This document shows positions 12,455 to 24,965 of a DNA stretch of 64,000 nucleotides, piece after piece. Within the stretch, counting starts at the first letter, position 1. Each line of letters opens with the position of its first letter. Below the pieces are notes generated by a model. The model was not told the DNA's origin, made no database searches, and worked only from the letters and a program-made list of their open reading frames with translations. The position numbers were made by a program, and so were the translations under genes. This DNA comes from Marisa cornuarietis (lineage: Eukaryota > Mollusca > Gastropoda > Architaenioglossa > Ampullariidae): NCBI GenBank assembly GCA_004794655.1, contig SMMW01000003.1, forward strand, positions 2,232,001 through 2,296,000, given 5' to 3'.

Positions 12455-13541
12455 GGGGGTGTTTTGTATGTATGTATGTATGTATGTATGTATGTATGTA
12501 TGTGCGTGCGTGCGTGTGTGTGTGTGTGCTCCTATATTTTTCTTTCTTACAGACTTCCATTCATGAAGGTGTGAGAATTAATCTTCTAAAGAAATGATTC
12601 ATAAATACTGCAATGAGTTTCTCGCAGGTACTGCATGGCCTCACTAGATGCATGTTTGCTTATAAATGACCCCCTGTCCGAATAGCATGACAATTGTTTT
12701 ATCTACAGATACTGTTATTTGTAGTTTGTTAGCTTCCTAGTTCAAGTTTTTAAGTGGTTTTGAGAAAGAGAGAGAGAGATCGCTACAAGTGTTACACGGG
12801 AGTGTAGAAAGAAGAACGTGGTCAAGGGAGTAGGGTGGGGGAGAGAGAAGAGAGAATAAAGAGAAATGATTTGGTCTAGAGCGATGTAGGTAAGACAGGG
12901 CCTTCACCTAATTTCGTGTCGTTCTTGAGAGCTTGTCTCAGCTCACTGCTCACGTTGAGAGATAACTGAGAGTCTGAAACAAACAAACAAACAAACAAAC
13001 AAACATTCCTTGCTAGACTCTTCACTTCGAACCGATCAAACCAGATTGCGGCTGACAAACAAACACAATCACAAAATGGCGCACAGCAGGCAAGTGTAGA
13101 CACCACGGGACCGAGATGACTATTAATTAATAGACATGCGTGAAGAAGAGACAACAGGAAAGAGAGAGAGGAGAGAGTCAGCAGCTGAGATGGTCTTTCT
13201 CAATGCATGGATGTCAAAGTGTGTTTAGGGACGCCACAGAACTGCAAGATATAATAATACATAGTCATTAATTAATCAATAATAATCAATTTGCTGATAG
13301 CGTCAGAGGTCGCGTGCGTGACTTTTGTGCCCGTGCCTACCGTTAAATTCCCGCCCCCGCCTCTGCTCGAGGAAACCTGGGATGACGTCATAGTCTGTCA
13401 AGCCGCCCTCGTTAGCCGTGATGAGGTAGTCTCGCCCCTCCCAGCGTGTTAAGGCCATTCCACCCGGCATGTACATGCCGTACACTGGCCACGGCTCGAT
13501 GTGAATGCCTGTCACACAAACACCCGCAAATGGCTGGTTTC

Positions 13542-13579
<38 letters not shown>

Positions 13580-16500
13580 CATCATCATCATCATCATCAT
13601 CATGACGGCAGATCTTTTGTGTATTTATTCTATTTTGTAGTTAATGAGTCTCAGGGGTTTTTTGAATATCACATAATGTTACGCTTAGAGGTATAACATT
13701 TTAAGATTATCACACCTGTCTCCGTGACAGATTATGATACTATCCTACCTGCGCCCCTACTCTAATTAGTCCTCTTCGTACCCAGGTGATATATAAGGCA
13801 TCCACTAGAGACTTTCATTTTTTGTCTGTCAGCAGCAAGTTTAGCCATGTTGTTCCAGGACAGTTCCTGGTCCCTTAGTTCTCTCTCTACTGACCTCCGC
13901 CATGTTTTTTGGGCCGATCCCTTTTCTTCTTGCCATCAGCTGTCCAGTGAAGGACTAGTTTGGGTGGTGCCTCTGGATTCATTCTAAACACATACCCTAG
14001 TCATTTCCAACTTCTATTTTGGGTTATGGTTGTCACATTTGTGCAGCTGGCTCTTGTCAGGATTCTTTCATTAGTAATTGTGTCTCGCCAGAATATCTTC
14101 AAAAGTTTCCTCAGACATTTGGTTTGGAAAGTCTTTAGTTTCAGCCTGAGTTTCGCTGATATTTTCCAGCATTGACTTCGGTGGAGTAACCTGTCTCCCT
14201 AACACAATATCACATTGTCTTTTTAGCCTTGTCACCTGATGTAATATCTCAGAAGTTGGTGACATACCCCCGTCCTTGTCGCTAGGATCCAGGCGTGACG
14301 TATTCCAGGATTTGAACCCCAGGCCGTAGAGGCCGGTGATTTGGTTCTGCCACAAGTCCACTGCCGCCACTGCGTTGTTCTCCTGTGAACGTGTTTACTG
14401 AATGTAAAAATGTTTGCTGCATTGTACCTGTAAATATATTTACTACCTTCTTACTGTAAACGTTGACTGCACTGTTACTATAAACAAGTTTACTGTATTT
14501 TCAACATAAAATGTTTATTGCATTTCCATTGTAATCGTGTTTTTTTATCGTATACTTATTTACTGGATTGTGACTTAACCGTGTGTACTTTACAAGAAAG
14601 ATGCATAAAAGAAATCATTACAGCGCCATCTGTCGGTAAAGATTTAAAATTAAAAAACTTAAAGAGTCAAGCACCAAGTTACCAATCAAGTTTTCAAAAA
14701 GTTTCCCCTCAGATACCCTACTTAACAAACAAAACAAAACAAAACAAACCTCAACATAGACCAGTAAGAGATTTGTTCATTCTGGTGGGGGGGGGGAGGT
14801 CGATTGGGGTGGACTAGGCCAGGTACCTGTGCACTCGCAACATGGCTTCTGAATAGTCTTATTTATGTAAAGGAACAGGTAATTCTAACGGTCCCGATAA
14901 TTCATTGATGTTACCATAACTCACCTGTAGAGTGACGTAGGCACTACTCACCTACTTAGTGCGTCTACCTTACTCACATGTAGCGTAACACATGCATTAC
15001 TCACCTGGAGACTGATGTACACGTACATCACCTAGAGGGACGTATAAACTACTCACCTGTAGAGTGTCGCATGAGTTACTCACCTGGAGACTGATGTACA
15101 CGTGCATCACCTAGAGGGACGTATAAACTTCTCACCTGTAGAGTGACGTATAAACTACTCACCTGTAACTACTCACCTGTAGAGTGACGTATAAACTACT
15201 CACCTGTAACTACTCACCTGTAGAGTGACGTATAAACTACTCCCCTGTAGAGTGACTATATACTACTCCCGTGTAGAGTGACGCATGCATTGCTCACCTG
15301 GAGACATGTACACGATTATCACCTAGAGAGACGTATAAACTCACCTGTAGAGTGACTATATACTACCCCCGTGTAGAGTGACGCATGCATTACTCACCTG
15401 GAGACTGATGTACACATACATCACCTAGAGGGACGTATAAACTACTCAGCTGTAGAGTGACGTATAAACTACTCCCGTGTAGAGTGACGTGTAAACTACT
15501 CCCCTTGTAGAGTGACTATATACTACTCCATGGTAGAGTGACTATATACTACTCCCGTGTAGAGTGACGCATGCATTACTTACCTGGAGACTGATGTACA
15601 CGTGCATCACCTAGAGGGACGTATAAACTACTCACCTGTAGAGTGACGTATAAACTACTCCCGTGTAGAGTGACGCATGCATTACTTACCTGGAGACTGA
15701 TGTACACGTGCATCACCTAGAGGGAAGTATAAACTACTCACCTGTAGAGTGACGCATGCATTACTTACCTGGAGACTGATGTACACGTGCATCACCTAGA
15801 GGGAAGTATAAACTACTCACCTGTAGAGTGACGTATAAACTACTCCCGTGTAGAGTGACGCATGCATTACTTACCTGGAGACTGATGTACACGTGCATCA
15901 CCTAGAGGGACGTATAAACTACTCACCTGTAGAGTGACGTATAAACTACTCCCGTGTAGAGTGACGCATGCATTACTTACCTGGAGACTGATGTACACGT
16001 GCATCACCTAGAGGGAAGTATAAACTACTCACCTGTAGAGTGACGCATGCATTACTTACCTGGAGACTGATGTACACGTGCATCACCTAGAGGGAAGTAT
16101 AAACTACTCACCTGTAGAGTGACGTATAAACTACTCCCGTGTAGAGTGACGCATGCATTACTTACCTGGAGACTGATGTACACGTGCATCACCTAGAGGG
16201 AAGTATAAACTACTCACCTGTAGAGTGACGTATAACTACTCACCTGTAGCGTAACGCATGCATTACTCACCTGGAGACTGATGTACACATACATCACCTA
16301 GAGGGACGTATAAACTACTCCCCTGTAGAGTGACGTATAAACTACTCACCTGTAGAGTGACGTATTAATTACTCCCCTGTAGAGTGACGTATAAACTACT
16401 CACCTGTAGAGTGTCGCATGAGTTACTCACCTGGAGACTGATGTACACTGTGAGCTCGTCATCACTGAGCACCGCGTTTTCCGGCTCCAGGTTGCGGCTG

Positions 16501-17650
16501 AAGCTTGTCGCACGATACGGCCATCGCACACCTTTCACCGACAGCTCATTGAACCTGACACCAGGACACACGTGGAATTTAAAATTTAATTTGCATAAAA
16601 TACATGATTTGTACAATTTACCCTCCCTGGACTATAAATATTTCAGCCCACGTTCTTGTTTTCTTGAAAGACATTTTGAAGACTTAGTTTGAAACTATGT
16701 AGGTGCGGTAAATATTCCACGTGTATCGCGCACAATCGCAGGCACTACTGGTCGAACTGAACAGAAAATTAATAAAACCACAAGAAAATAAACCATAGAA
16801 ACACTAACAGTGACACGCCATGATGCACAAAACACACCCAGTCACTATACATGTATTCAACAACCTGAAAAGAAATACACAGAAAACAAAGAAAATCAAG
16901 TAACAAATGCATCCGCCTAATGAAAATGTTATCGAATAAAGAAGTGATTCTTGACAAAAATCAAATACAGCCATTTTTAACAAAGAAGTTGTTAGCGAGG
17001 GTTTAAATGCTGACAGTGAGTGTGAATAACCGATGTGATATGGAGGAGAGTAGCAATGTGTTTAACTGTTTGCAGGTGAGGTGGACGGAATGAGAGAGTC
17101 AGGTGAGGAGTGGAGGTTTCTAGCAGGAGGGTGGACAGACGAGAGAACACAAAAACAGAGAGAGAGAGAGAGAGAAGAGGCAGCCTGGAATAGGTCAGGC
17201 AGAGAGTTGAGCGCTTGGTCTTTTTTTCTTTTTTTTTGTGCGTAGCCAAGGGAGAGCATGCAGGATTGGTGTGCGTGAGAACGAATGGAGTAGCTGGACT
17301 TTGTGAAGCTTAAGAAATGTGGACAGCCTGCGAGAAGACAGTTGCACTAGTTTCATTTAGGTAAAACAAAAGAAAAGACGAACATTTTAGAAGGACCAAG
17401 AGAGTATGATTTTGTCGTTTTTGTAAACAAAGATTCCAAAGACTTGTGTGTGAAATGTGCAGACAGCTCTTTAGCCCAGTCGTTACTGGCATCAAAAGAG
17501 AAGGTTGTGGGTTCGAAACCTTCCCCTACCCCCACCGGGCCATCCGTCAATGAACTGATATCTCTTATTTTCTCACTGCATTAAGCCATGCAACATTAAC
17601 TTTCACCTTTTCAATAGCTTACAGATGCTTGACAGAACGTGTTACAATTT

Positions 17651-17736
<86 letters not shown>

Positions 17737-18343
17737 ACTCTCTCTTCATCAGCATTGCCACCATCGTTACTGTCATCACTGTCTCTACCTGCTGTCAAAC
17801 TGAGTGAAGTTGAGGAAGGTCACGGATGGTGGATTTTCTAGACCCCGGGGGAATCGCAGGAGGGCGATCTCACCCAGTGGGTCCACAGGTAGTCCTCGCT
17901 TTAAGTACGGCTCGTTCTCCATCGTCACGATGATGGCTGTGCAGCCCCGCCTCACTAGCGCCCTCGCTGGCTGGCCTCGTACTGTCATACAAAGATGAAC
18001 GCTTGCAGTCTTACTGGCTACCAGGTGGACAGGTATTAAACAGGTAGTTTATCGTCTCTTTAACGCCGCAGTGTCCAACAAATACTAAAGTTTATACCAG
18101 CCTGTCTAGGTTTAAAAATAGGACTGTTTAAAGCCTCACTGTCAAACGGGCAACACATTTGTTTAAAGCCGCACTGTCAAGCACACAACGGGCTGGTATC
18201 AAACCGTTCTGTCAGGCAAAGAATGATTTTAACCGCACTGTCCAGTGTTTCGTCTGTCCATCTCACAGTCAAAGAAGGTCAAAGGGCGTTGTACCAGGCC
18301 TGATGCCCACACTAGACAAGCTTGCTCCGTTTCACTGTTTCGC

Positions 18344-18437
<94 letters not shown>

Positions 18438-20140
18438 CCTCTTGTTTCCCCATGCACACCATGCACAATTCACTACAGGCAGCACGTGCGGCCACCATCT
18501 TACGTACGCGTGATGTTCTGAAGCTGCCTCATCCCATCATCGAAATGCTGATAGACCAGGACTCCTCCCAAAGTCTCATTCCACGTCTGTCGGTAAGACA
18601 CGATCACCATTTCCTGGCAGACCGCCACGTCAGTCAGTTTGAGGCCTGGGTACGGCACCTGGTACACGTGCGCCACCGCCAGCGCCAGCGGGTCATTGTT
18701 CACCTGGAGCACGTGCAGCATGTGGTCGCCTGCAACGGGTTTAACACCACGTAAAGGTGGCTGTGAATTTGACTTGTTAGCGCAGTCGTGGTCGTAGTTA
18801 GTACAGAATCTTGTAATATCAGGTTGTCAGAGACAGGTGTAACATAACATTGGTACCCAGTGTAGCAGCACCTTGTCTCACACACCTCTAACATCAAACA
18901 GTGACACGAGAGAAATTTCACTCTGTACACCTGTGTGTCGGGAATTTTGATGAGTCGTGTTGTCACCCAGAGGCGGAATTATTTTTCCCACATTAGATAG
19001 GGAGGGCGGAAATTCAGCCAATCAGAGTGCACGAAAAATATACCTTATCACCCGGAGGGCACCAAGTGTTGGTATCACCTGTCTCTCTCTCTATTGGCAG
19101 TTAGCTTGCAATTGTCGTAATTTTGCTTTGCAGATTCTTTAATTTTGTTGTGTGAGAGACAGAGAGACAAACATACAGAAACTTATACACAGCGACAGCG
19201 AGACAGAGAGCAGACACAGAGATAGTGGGAGATACAGGGACCACTGAACACAAAACATTTCCTGTCAGGTCACCGGCTTTTATACTAACCTCCAGACTTC
19301 TTCTGTGTGACAGTTAACTAGAGTGGGTCACCAGTTGGTTTGTTCTCCGTATTTTTATGTATTACTGCGGTTACAGTTTGTTTTATGATAATAACTGCAC
19401 ATGTAAACAAACAAACAAACAAACATACAAAAAGATCTCACTATCCCTTAGCTAAGGCCCGTGGCTTGGTACAGGGGACCTCGAATGTGCTTACAACAAG
19501 TTTATCTCTTAGAATCATCAGGTTTTCCTCTGTTGATTGTATTATGGAGTTTCGGGGTTTGTCAGTCATATATTTTAAATTCATCATAGAAAATAAATGT
19601 GTTGACATCGGCTTTAATATCCGAGTAGATACCGGAGTAAAATGAACTAAAAAATAAAATCTCATGAGATGAAAATAGACGGGAGGTTAGGAAACCAAAC
19701 AGTCAGCTACCCTGTAGCTATAGCCGACAGTTTGAATACTCTTGACTCAGACAGGTAAACACGGTCATTAATATTTTGAGTAAGTCGTACTGGTGTGTGA
19801 TTATTAGCACACCCTAATTATTTGTACACAGGATATTTGAGTATAAATTAAAACAAACTGTAGATGAAAAATTATGACAATATTGTTATGCTTCTGTAAT
19901 TAAGATTTAAAAAAACCGTTCTGCTGTAAATGCATGATGTATGAATAAACAACAACAACAACAACGACGACAACAACAACAACAACAACACAGTATTATG
20001 ATTTGCTGCAGAGTAGACAGCTAATGGAGAGACGAAAGTAGAGTCTTTGTTAATGGTAAGTGATTTAGTTATTAAGGACATAAAACAAGATTTACTTTCG
20101 GCTTAATGGAAAAGTTGTTAACTCTCTTTCTTTCTCTCTT

Positions 20141-20192
<52 letters not shown>

Positions 20193-21051
20193 ACACACAC
20201 ATGACACAGGTTTACTATTTTCTGTCTAGGAAAATGATAGAATTAGTCTGAGGTGAATGCGTTGTGAGTCGGTTGTCGGAAAATATTGATACTCAAATTA
20301 ATATATTTTCAGGATTTCTTTTGGACGTGAAGTAAACATCTGTAGTGGTGTGGACCGTCCGTTGAGAATTTACAAAATGTCAGAGCTGATTCTTGTAGCA
20401 GGAGTCCGTGTCGGTAGACATGTGATAATCCCTCTATGAATTGGTTCCACTTTATTCTTTTGTTTGATCAATAAAGAAACGAAACTTCAAACTCTCAACT
20501 CTGAACTCTAACTTGTGTTTTTGACTCTTGTGTCATACACTTGCTCATTCACTGAGACTCAAAACCAAACTTCCCTCTAACCTGCCCCTGTGTAAGTTAC
20601 ATTAACATGAGATCAACTAGTACCAATAGAAAAAGTACAAGTAAAAATTACATAAAACTGCAAATATTAAAAATATTTTATGTTAATATTACATTAGAGC
20701 TGTATCACCCATGAAATTAATTCAATTATTTCTCCTAGTCGCCTATCTTGCTAGAGAGACAGAGAACGTTGCTGCTGTTCTCTCTAATTATTTTTTATTA
20801 AATTAATTTAATTAATTATTTTGTGTAATAATTCACTGTAATTATTCAGACATACCCACAGCGTATATAAGCCTGCTCTCGGTGTCGTACACAAAGCGAT
20901 GCACGGCGTTGGCATCAAAGCTGTCGGGAGGGCCGCCGGTTTCCATGGTGTTGGACAGGTAGACAGTGGTCAGGTGACTGAGGTGCACGTGAAAAGCCGC
21001 GCACTGAGCCAACAGCATGCACAGGTAGGTGATGATCATGTTAGGCTGCAT
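10211..21051 (-). CDS. MSP130-like: MSP130-like secreted protein (choice-of-anchor I family), 10 exons, 564 aa
   Basis: Exons in transcript order: 21051-20856, 18729-18508, 17981-17789, 16554-16431, 14382-14268, 13508-13341, 12973-12908, 12059-11821, 10965-10742, 10358-10211. Phases agree throughout and the total is 1695 nt. The N-terminus has a signal peptide (MIITYLCMLLAQCAA). Family-like blocks in order are VPYPGLKLTDVAVC, PVDPLGEIALLRFP, FNELSVKGVRWPY, SRLDPSDKDGG, GRDYLITANEGGLTDYD, ALKNDTKLG, FYTFGGRSFSIWS, LVYDSGSNLE, GPETESVAVGKLEDRLLIFV and SPTGFPVLMVSGSVSGSLSF. The family includes sea-urchin MSP130, a biomineralisation-associated cell-surface glycoprotein, and bacterial extracellular homologues. 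I see no C-terminal membrane segment, so it is probably secreted. An acceptor-like TTTTTAG upstream of the ATG (near 21105) suggests a 5' non-coding exon. Function in this organism is inferred from family only. Confidence 0.92.
10742..10965 (-). CDS. MSP130-like: exon 9 of the MSP130-like gene
   Basis: It codes the highly conserved GPETESVAVGKLEDRLLIFV segment, then NECPGTIAVFSLSD and DPETI at the exon end. Donor is GTAGGT, phase 2, matching exon 10 at 10358. Confidence 0.9.
11585..11790. repeat. about 89-bp tandem repeat next to the exon-8 donor
   Basis: Nearly three copies of a unit containing CTACCTGCCCTATTCTCGCT and CTGTACTACTCTATACATAG. It lies in MSP130-like intron 8, just past the exon-8 donor. 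Confidence 0.85.
11821..12059 (-). CDS. MSP130-like: exon 8 of the MSP130-like gene
   Basis: It codes GRLMLSTVDGVDSTGRHHSF, the FGGRSFSIW block, LVYDSGSNLE and a DFDSCSANT end. The acceptor follows directly on a (CA)n run at 12067-12148, which is (TG)n on the sense strand. Confidence 0.9.
12067..12148. repeat. (CA)n microsatellite
   Basis: About 41 uninterrupted CA units, adjoining the acceptor of MSP130-like exon 8. Confidence 0.97.
12429..12530. repeat. compound (GT)n/(GTAT)n microsatellite
   Basis: GT dinucleotides, a G run, then GTAT tetranucleotides and GTGC/GT units, inside MSP130-like intron 7. Confidence 0.9.
13542..13603. repeat. palindromic (ATG)n-(ATC)n microsatellite
   Basis: Twelve ATG units switch to ATC units around a GATC centre near 13577, giving a perfect self-complementary hairpin. 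It lies about 35 bp upstream, in transcript sense, of the exon-6 acceptor of the MSP130-like gene. Confidence 0.93.
13790..14215 (-). mobile_element. LINE ORF2 C-terminal relic in MSP130-like intron 5
   Basis: The minus strand, allowing frameshifts, reads CLRKLLKIFWRDTITNERI, LGYVFRMNPEAPPKLVLHW and TADGKKKRDRPKKH, then ELSWNNMAKLAADR-like residues. These are typical C-terminal blocks of non-LTR retrotransposon ORF2. Stops and shifts show it is dead. It is inserted in the same orientation as the host gene. Confidence 0.8.
14930..16425. repeat. minisatellite copying the exon-4 end and donor of the MSP130-like gene
   Basis: Units of roughly 80-110 bp, with sub-units of about 27 bp. On the minus strand most units contain GTGTACATCAGTCTCCAG followed by GTAAGT or GTGAGT, identical to the last 18 nt of exon 4 and its donor. 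I count about 12 copies besides the true junction at 16431. The array fills intron 4 from the donor on. Confidence 0.95.
17470..17560 (+). mobile_element. tRNA-like SINE fragment
   Basis: CAGTCGTTACTGGCATC and box-B-like GGGTTCGAAACC spaced as in a tRNA-derived SINE head; it lies in MSP130-like intron 3. Confidence 0.35.
17669..17734. repeat. (CA)n microsatellite
   Basis: About 33 CA units after a CT run, in MSP130-like intron 3. Confidence 0.95.
18350..18434. repeat. (CA)n microsatellite
   Basis: About 42 CA units in MSP130-like intron 2, close to exon 2. Confidence 0.97.
20856..21051 (-). CDS. MSP130-like: first coding exon of the MSP130-like gene (signal peptide)
   Basis: It codes 65 residues: a signal peptide, then HVHLSHLTTVYLSN and DSFDANAVHRFVYD. 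It ends in phase 1 at donor GTATGT and joins GGC-GAC at 18729. Confidence 0.88.
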
Positions 21052-23046
21052 TATCGCCGCTTGACACTGGACTCACGATGCTCGACTAAGCTTTCTGCCG
21101 AAGCTAAAAATAAAACAAACGAGTAAACAAACAAAAAGCCAATGACTTTAAAACAAACGAAAACCAGTCACTGGACGGACACTTAGTCACACTAATGTTT
21201 CTCCAGCAGCTCATATTTTCATGACAGTCACGTGATCACCTAGGTCTACCGTATGTGGTTTCGTGTACTTAAACCTTTTATGTTCATTAACTGTTTGATG
21301 TGTCATTGACTCTGGGTCTAGATTCTGACATCGCCATGTTCTCTACCACCATAGACTTCTCATGTCAGCTCCGATATTTGCCACTTTATGCTGTTTATCT
21401 GTGAGTTGGTTCTGTTGCTATTTGTTATTTTCATAACGCATGCGTCTATTTGTTACTTAACTGATTGCCAAAAGGAAAATTGTTTCACTAGGGTGACCAT
21501 GCACTAAATGTTCACTCTTGTTCTAACACACCATTTGCTCTAAAATAAATAAAGATTTGATGATTAAAAATACTTTCATGCATATTTAATTTGCCATAAA
21601 TACATTCATATACTTACAGACCTGCCAATCCACATTATCCTTCAACAAGACAGATGACCGCTGGACAACAGCTCCTCCAGCCCCAGTCCTTCAGCAGGTG
21701 GTATCCAAGGCAACAATAAGATTCACACAGAGATTGCTGGGCTGCAGAGGCTGACCAAGTCTTCAAAGTTGCGAATTATGTCTGAGGTGTGCAGAACTCG
21801 ATGTGTTCTGCAAGTCTGAGAGGTCTGGCTGATGCTGTGAGGTGCCAGTTGCCCACACATGCACTGACCCAGCTTCATATCTACTGACCTTAATGGCGGC
21901 GAGACAAGGAGAGGGTCTCAGCTTACTCCTTGCACAAAGTTCTTGTCACATTCTGCTGTCTTATATTTCCACTCTCTTCTCATTAGCCGTGTTAACTGGT
22001 TCCAGATTTGTCACAGATCTGAAAGCAGAAACTGAAATGCGTGTGAGTGATGAGGTCTCCCTCCCCTCCTTATCAGACAGCGTGACGATAGGGTCACGTG
22101 CCGGCACAGGGCTGAGCTGCTCACAATGGAGACAATGGAAGGCAGCGGAGTCGAAACCACGATGAGGACGATGATGCCTATGATTGTGACAACAAAGCAA
22201 CGATGTCGACGACGATGATGATGAAGCTGAAAACGATGTCGATGGCGATGAAGATGAGACCAACGACGCATACGAGTCATCCCTCAAACCCTAAAGAATT
22301 TTAGGTATAAATTAGATATAAGAAAAAGCATTTACACCGTAACACACATATTTTATCACAGTACAGTGACCGTATACACCTGTCACACTTTACTAATCAC
22401 AACAACACAACGTAGCTTTGCCTCGCACCGCTCACGTGCTCGTCACGTGCTCGTCACGTCTGCGGGGTCATGGGGTGCCCAACGTGCATCATGGGCCTTG
22501 TCATGCGCCGTCAAAGTACAGGACAGCAACAATCGTCAGAGTCACATCGGGTCTTCGCGAGACACACATGTTCTCTGATTTTATGTCTCTGCTAACAGAC
22601 ACAAACTGTACTTGTGTAGGTGTCCTTGCGTGTATGGAAACCTGTCTACAAATGTATATCTTCCTTTAAATCATAGTTCGGTTGATATAGGATATACTTT
22701 TCGCCTTCTAGATAAACACTTGTTTATTCAGGGCAGCATCTCAACAGTAGCTGACGAAAAAAATAGTGTATATCTGGCTAGCAATAAATCAGAAATATTC
22801 CCTTTCTCCAAGGTCTTGACGTCCTGACATTCTTCAGAACATTCAGGATGGCTGATGGGGTTTCCTTGCTCTACATTATCAGTCATGAAATCTCTCAGTG
22901 CCACTCAGCTTTGAGCACCGGTCAGCGACTCCATTTCTCTCCACTGTCTGTCTCAGTGCCCTGACATCCAGTCCCATGGCACAGTCATCGTACTGAGATA
23001 ACAACAAATAGTCCCTTCACTGCCTACTGATAACATGCTGGGTCCT

Positions 23047-23049
<3 letters not shown>

Positions 23050-23127
<78 letters not shown>
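23050..23127. repeat. (CAGA)n microsatellite
   Basis: About 19 uninterrupted CAGA tetranucleotides. Confidence 0.97.
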
Positions 23128-23276
23128 ATGAACTGTTTATTTAATGGGCCGACGAACCTTTCAAAGCAGGGCGAAAAATAATTTCATTTTAAGCGATGGA
23201 AGTCAAAACGTTGACATGTATGACACATGAAATAAGGTAAATATATCACCATATCACTCCCACCATCCTGCTTATG

Positions 23277-23280
<4 letters not shown>

Positions 23281-23346
<66 letters not shown>

Positions 23347-23368
23347 TTCACACGGACGCACAAACGCA

Positions 23369-23452
<84 letters not shown>
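23281..23452. repeat. (CA)n and (GAT)n microsatellites
   Basis: About 30 CA units, a 30-bp spacer and about 27 GAT units. Confidence 0.96.
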
Positions 23453-23453
<1 letters not shown>

Positions 23454-24535
23454 GAGAGTTTGGGGAGTAGCGCCGTTACGAACAAGTATTGCTAAGCACT
23501 AGTGGTTCATGTCTTAGTGAGGGTTCTTAAGTATTTTTTCTGGAATAAATGGATCATAATTTCCAACAGCTATTTTTTGCAGGACAATTTACCGATAGCA
23601 GACAGGGACAGAAGGAAGCTGCAGGCAGGGATTGAAGACAAGGAGAAGAGGAGGGGTGGGTGGGTGGGTCAGTATGGCAAAGACAACGTGTAACAGGTAC
23701 ACATAAACATGTAGCAACGACAGAGAAACCTCTAGCAGGTCCACAGACTCATACAACTGGTCCACAAAAATGTATCATGTCTACAGAAACAAGTAGCAGG
23801 TGTATAGAAACATGAAGCAGCTACACACAAAGATTCAGCAAGTCCGCAAAACATGTAGAAGGCCCCCCTCAAAAAAAAAGAAAAAAGAAAAAACACACGG
23901 CAAGGTTTGTGAAACTGAGTGCTACATACTATTGCGGGTACTATGCCTGCGACTACGTCTACTCCTAGTACGGCTTATTTTTTTATCACTGCAGTGACTA
24001 CTGCGATGCTATGGCTGCTGCAACTACTATAGCTACTATCATAAGATTTAAAAATGATATATCAAAAATAGCATCCCAAAAATAGCCTCTCAAAAATAGC
24101 ATCTCAAAAATAGGATTCCAAAAATAGCATCCCACAAATAAAAAGTGATTGCAGCACAAATCGAACACGATTCCAACAGGTCATCTTCTCCTGTGGCTGG
24201 ACTAAAGCAACTTGTGCACACACTGTATAAAATGTCACGTGACTGTTCAACAGACGTCCAGTCATTGACATCATCGCACGAGCATTAAATTTAACAAACT
24301 ATAAATAAACATTTGAAAGCAAAGTCTTTGTGTATTTTGGTCAGCACAACCAACTGTATTCTGTGTGTGTAGTGGAACAATCTTTCTTCTTTGGTTTTTG
24401 GCATGTTGACTCTTCATGGTCTTGTTAGTGTTATCAATAAGCAGGCAGGACACAATGATCGAGTTTTTAAAAATAAGGTATAAAAAAAGATGTCCTGATT
24501 TATGAAAGACTGAATTCCTATCTTCTTTGTCGGCA

Positions 24536-24631
24536 CGTGAGAAGTCACCAGGTGTAGCATGCTCCGGTTCTTTGTTATATAAAGTCTGATGTAATGTTTA
24601 GTATTCACCTGCCGCACCCTCAGTAAGCAAG
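24536..24631 (+). promoter_or_regulatory. putative promoter and 5' non-coding exon of the first helical-repeat gene
   Basis: GAGAAGTCACCAGGTGTAGC here matches GAGAAGTCAGCAGGTGAAGC at 37769 and 42249, upstream of the two paralogs. TATATAAAG lies at 24576-24584, and CAAG then GTAAGAATG at 24632 resembles a donor, as does GTCAAG then GTAAGAAGG at 42331. I infer a short leader exon splicing to an acceptor (GGTTGCAG) just before the ATG at 25995. Confidence 0.5.
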
Positions 24632-24785
24632 GTAAGAATGGGGACACTGATCTGCCAGAATACTTTGTTTTCACTTAGTAACCAACAGTATGTGTGGTAA
24701 TGGCCATGGGTCACACACCTTTAGTTGGCCTCATAAACGCTGCCAGTCCCAAGACAACAGGGACCACACAATATGGGTTTTTTTA

Positions 24786-24965
24786 AAATTGGTGTTTTAC
24801 GCCGAGTCAGCAACTAAGGCTATATCACGGCAAGGCAGCCAGCCCTGTAAACAGATGCCACATGCAGAGAAAGAACAGCGTGCCTGAGACGAGAACTGAA
24901 CCCAGGACAGCCAACCTTCACTGTATTGGGGACAGGCGCTAACCGTTGCGCCACTGGACCGTCCC
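24786..24965 (-). mobile_element. tRNA-derived SINE, copy 1
   Basis: The minus strand begins with a tRNA-like head (GTGGCGCAACGGTTAGCGCC, then GGGTTCAGTTCTCG) and continues into GGCATCTGTTTACAGGGCTG and GATATAGCCTTAGTTGCTG. The same order of blocks is seen at 54300 (+) and 51293 (-). Confidence 0.8.

Larger units (their letters stand above)
21052..24530. other. intergenic region upstream of the MSP130-like gene; no gene seen
   Basis: It contains (CAGA)n at 23050-23127, (CA)n at 23281-23341 and (GAT)n at 23371-23452. A 16-bp AAAAATAGCATCCC-type tandem lies at 24060-24130. Three closely spaced CACGTG/TCACGT motifs occur at 22431-22460. Frames such as 21842-22165 show no recognisable domain. 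Confidence 0.6.
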
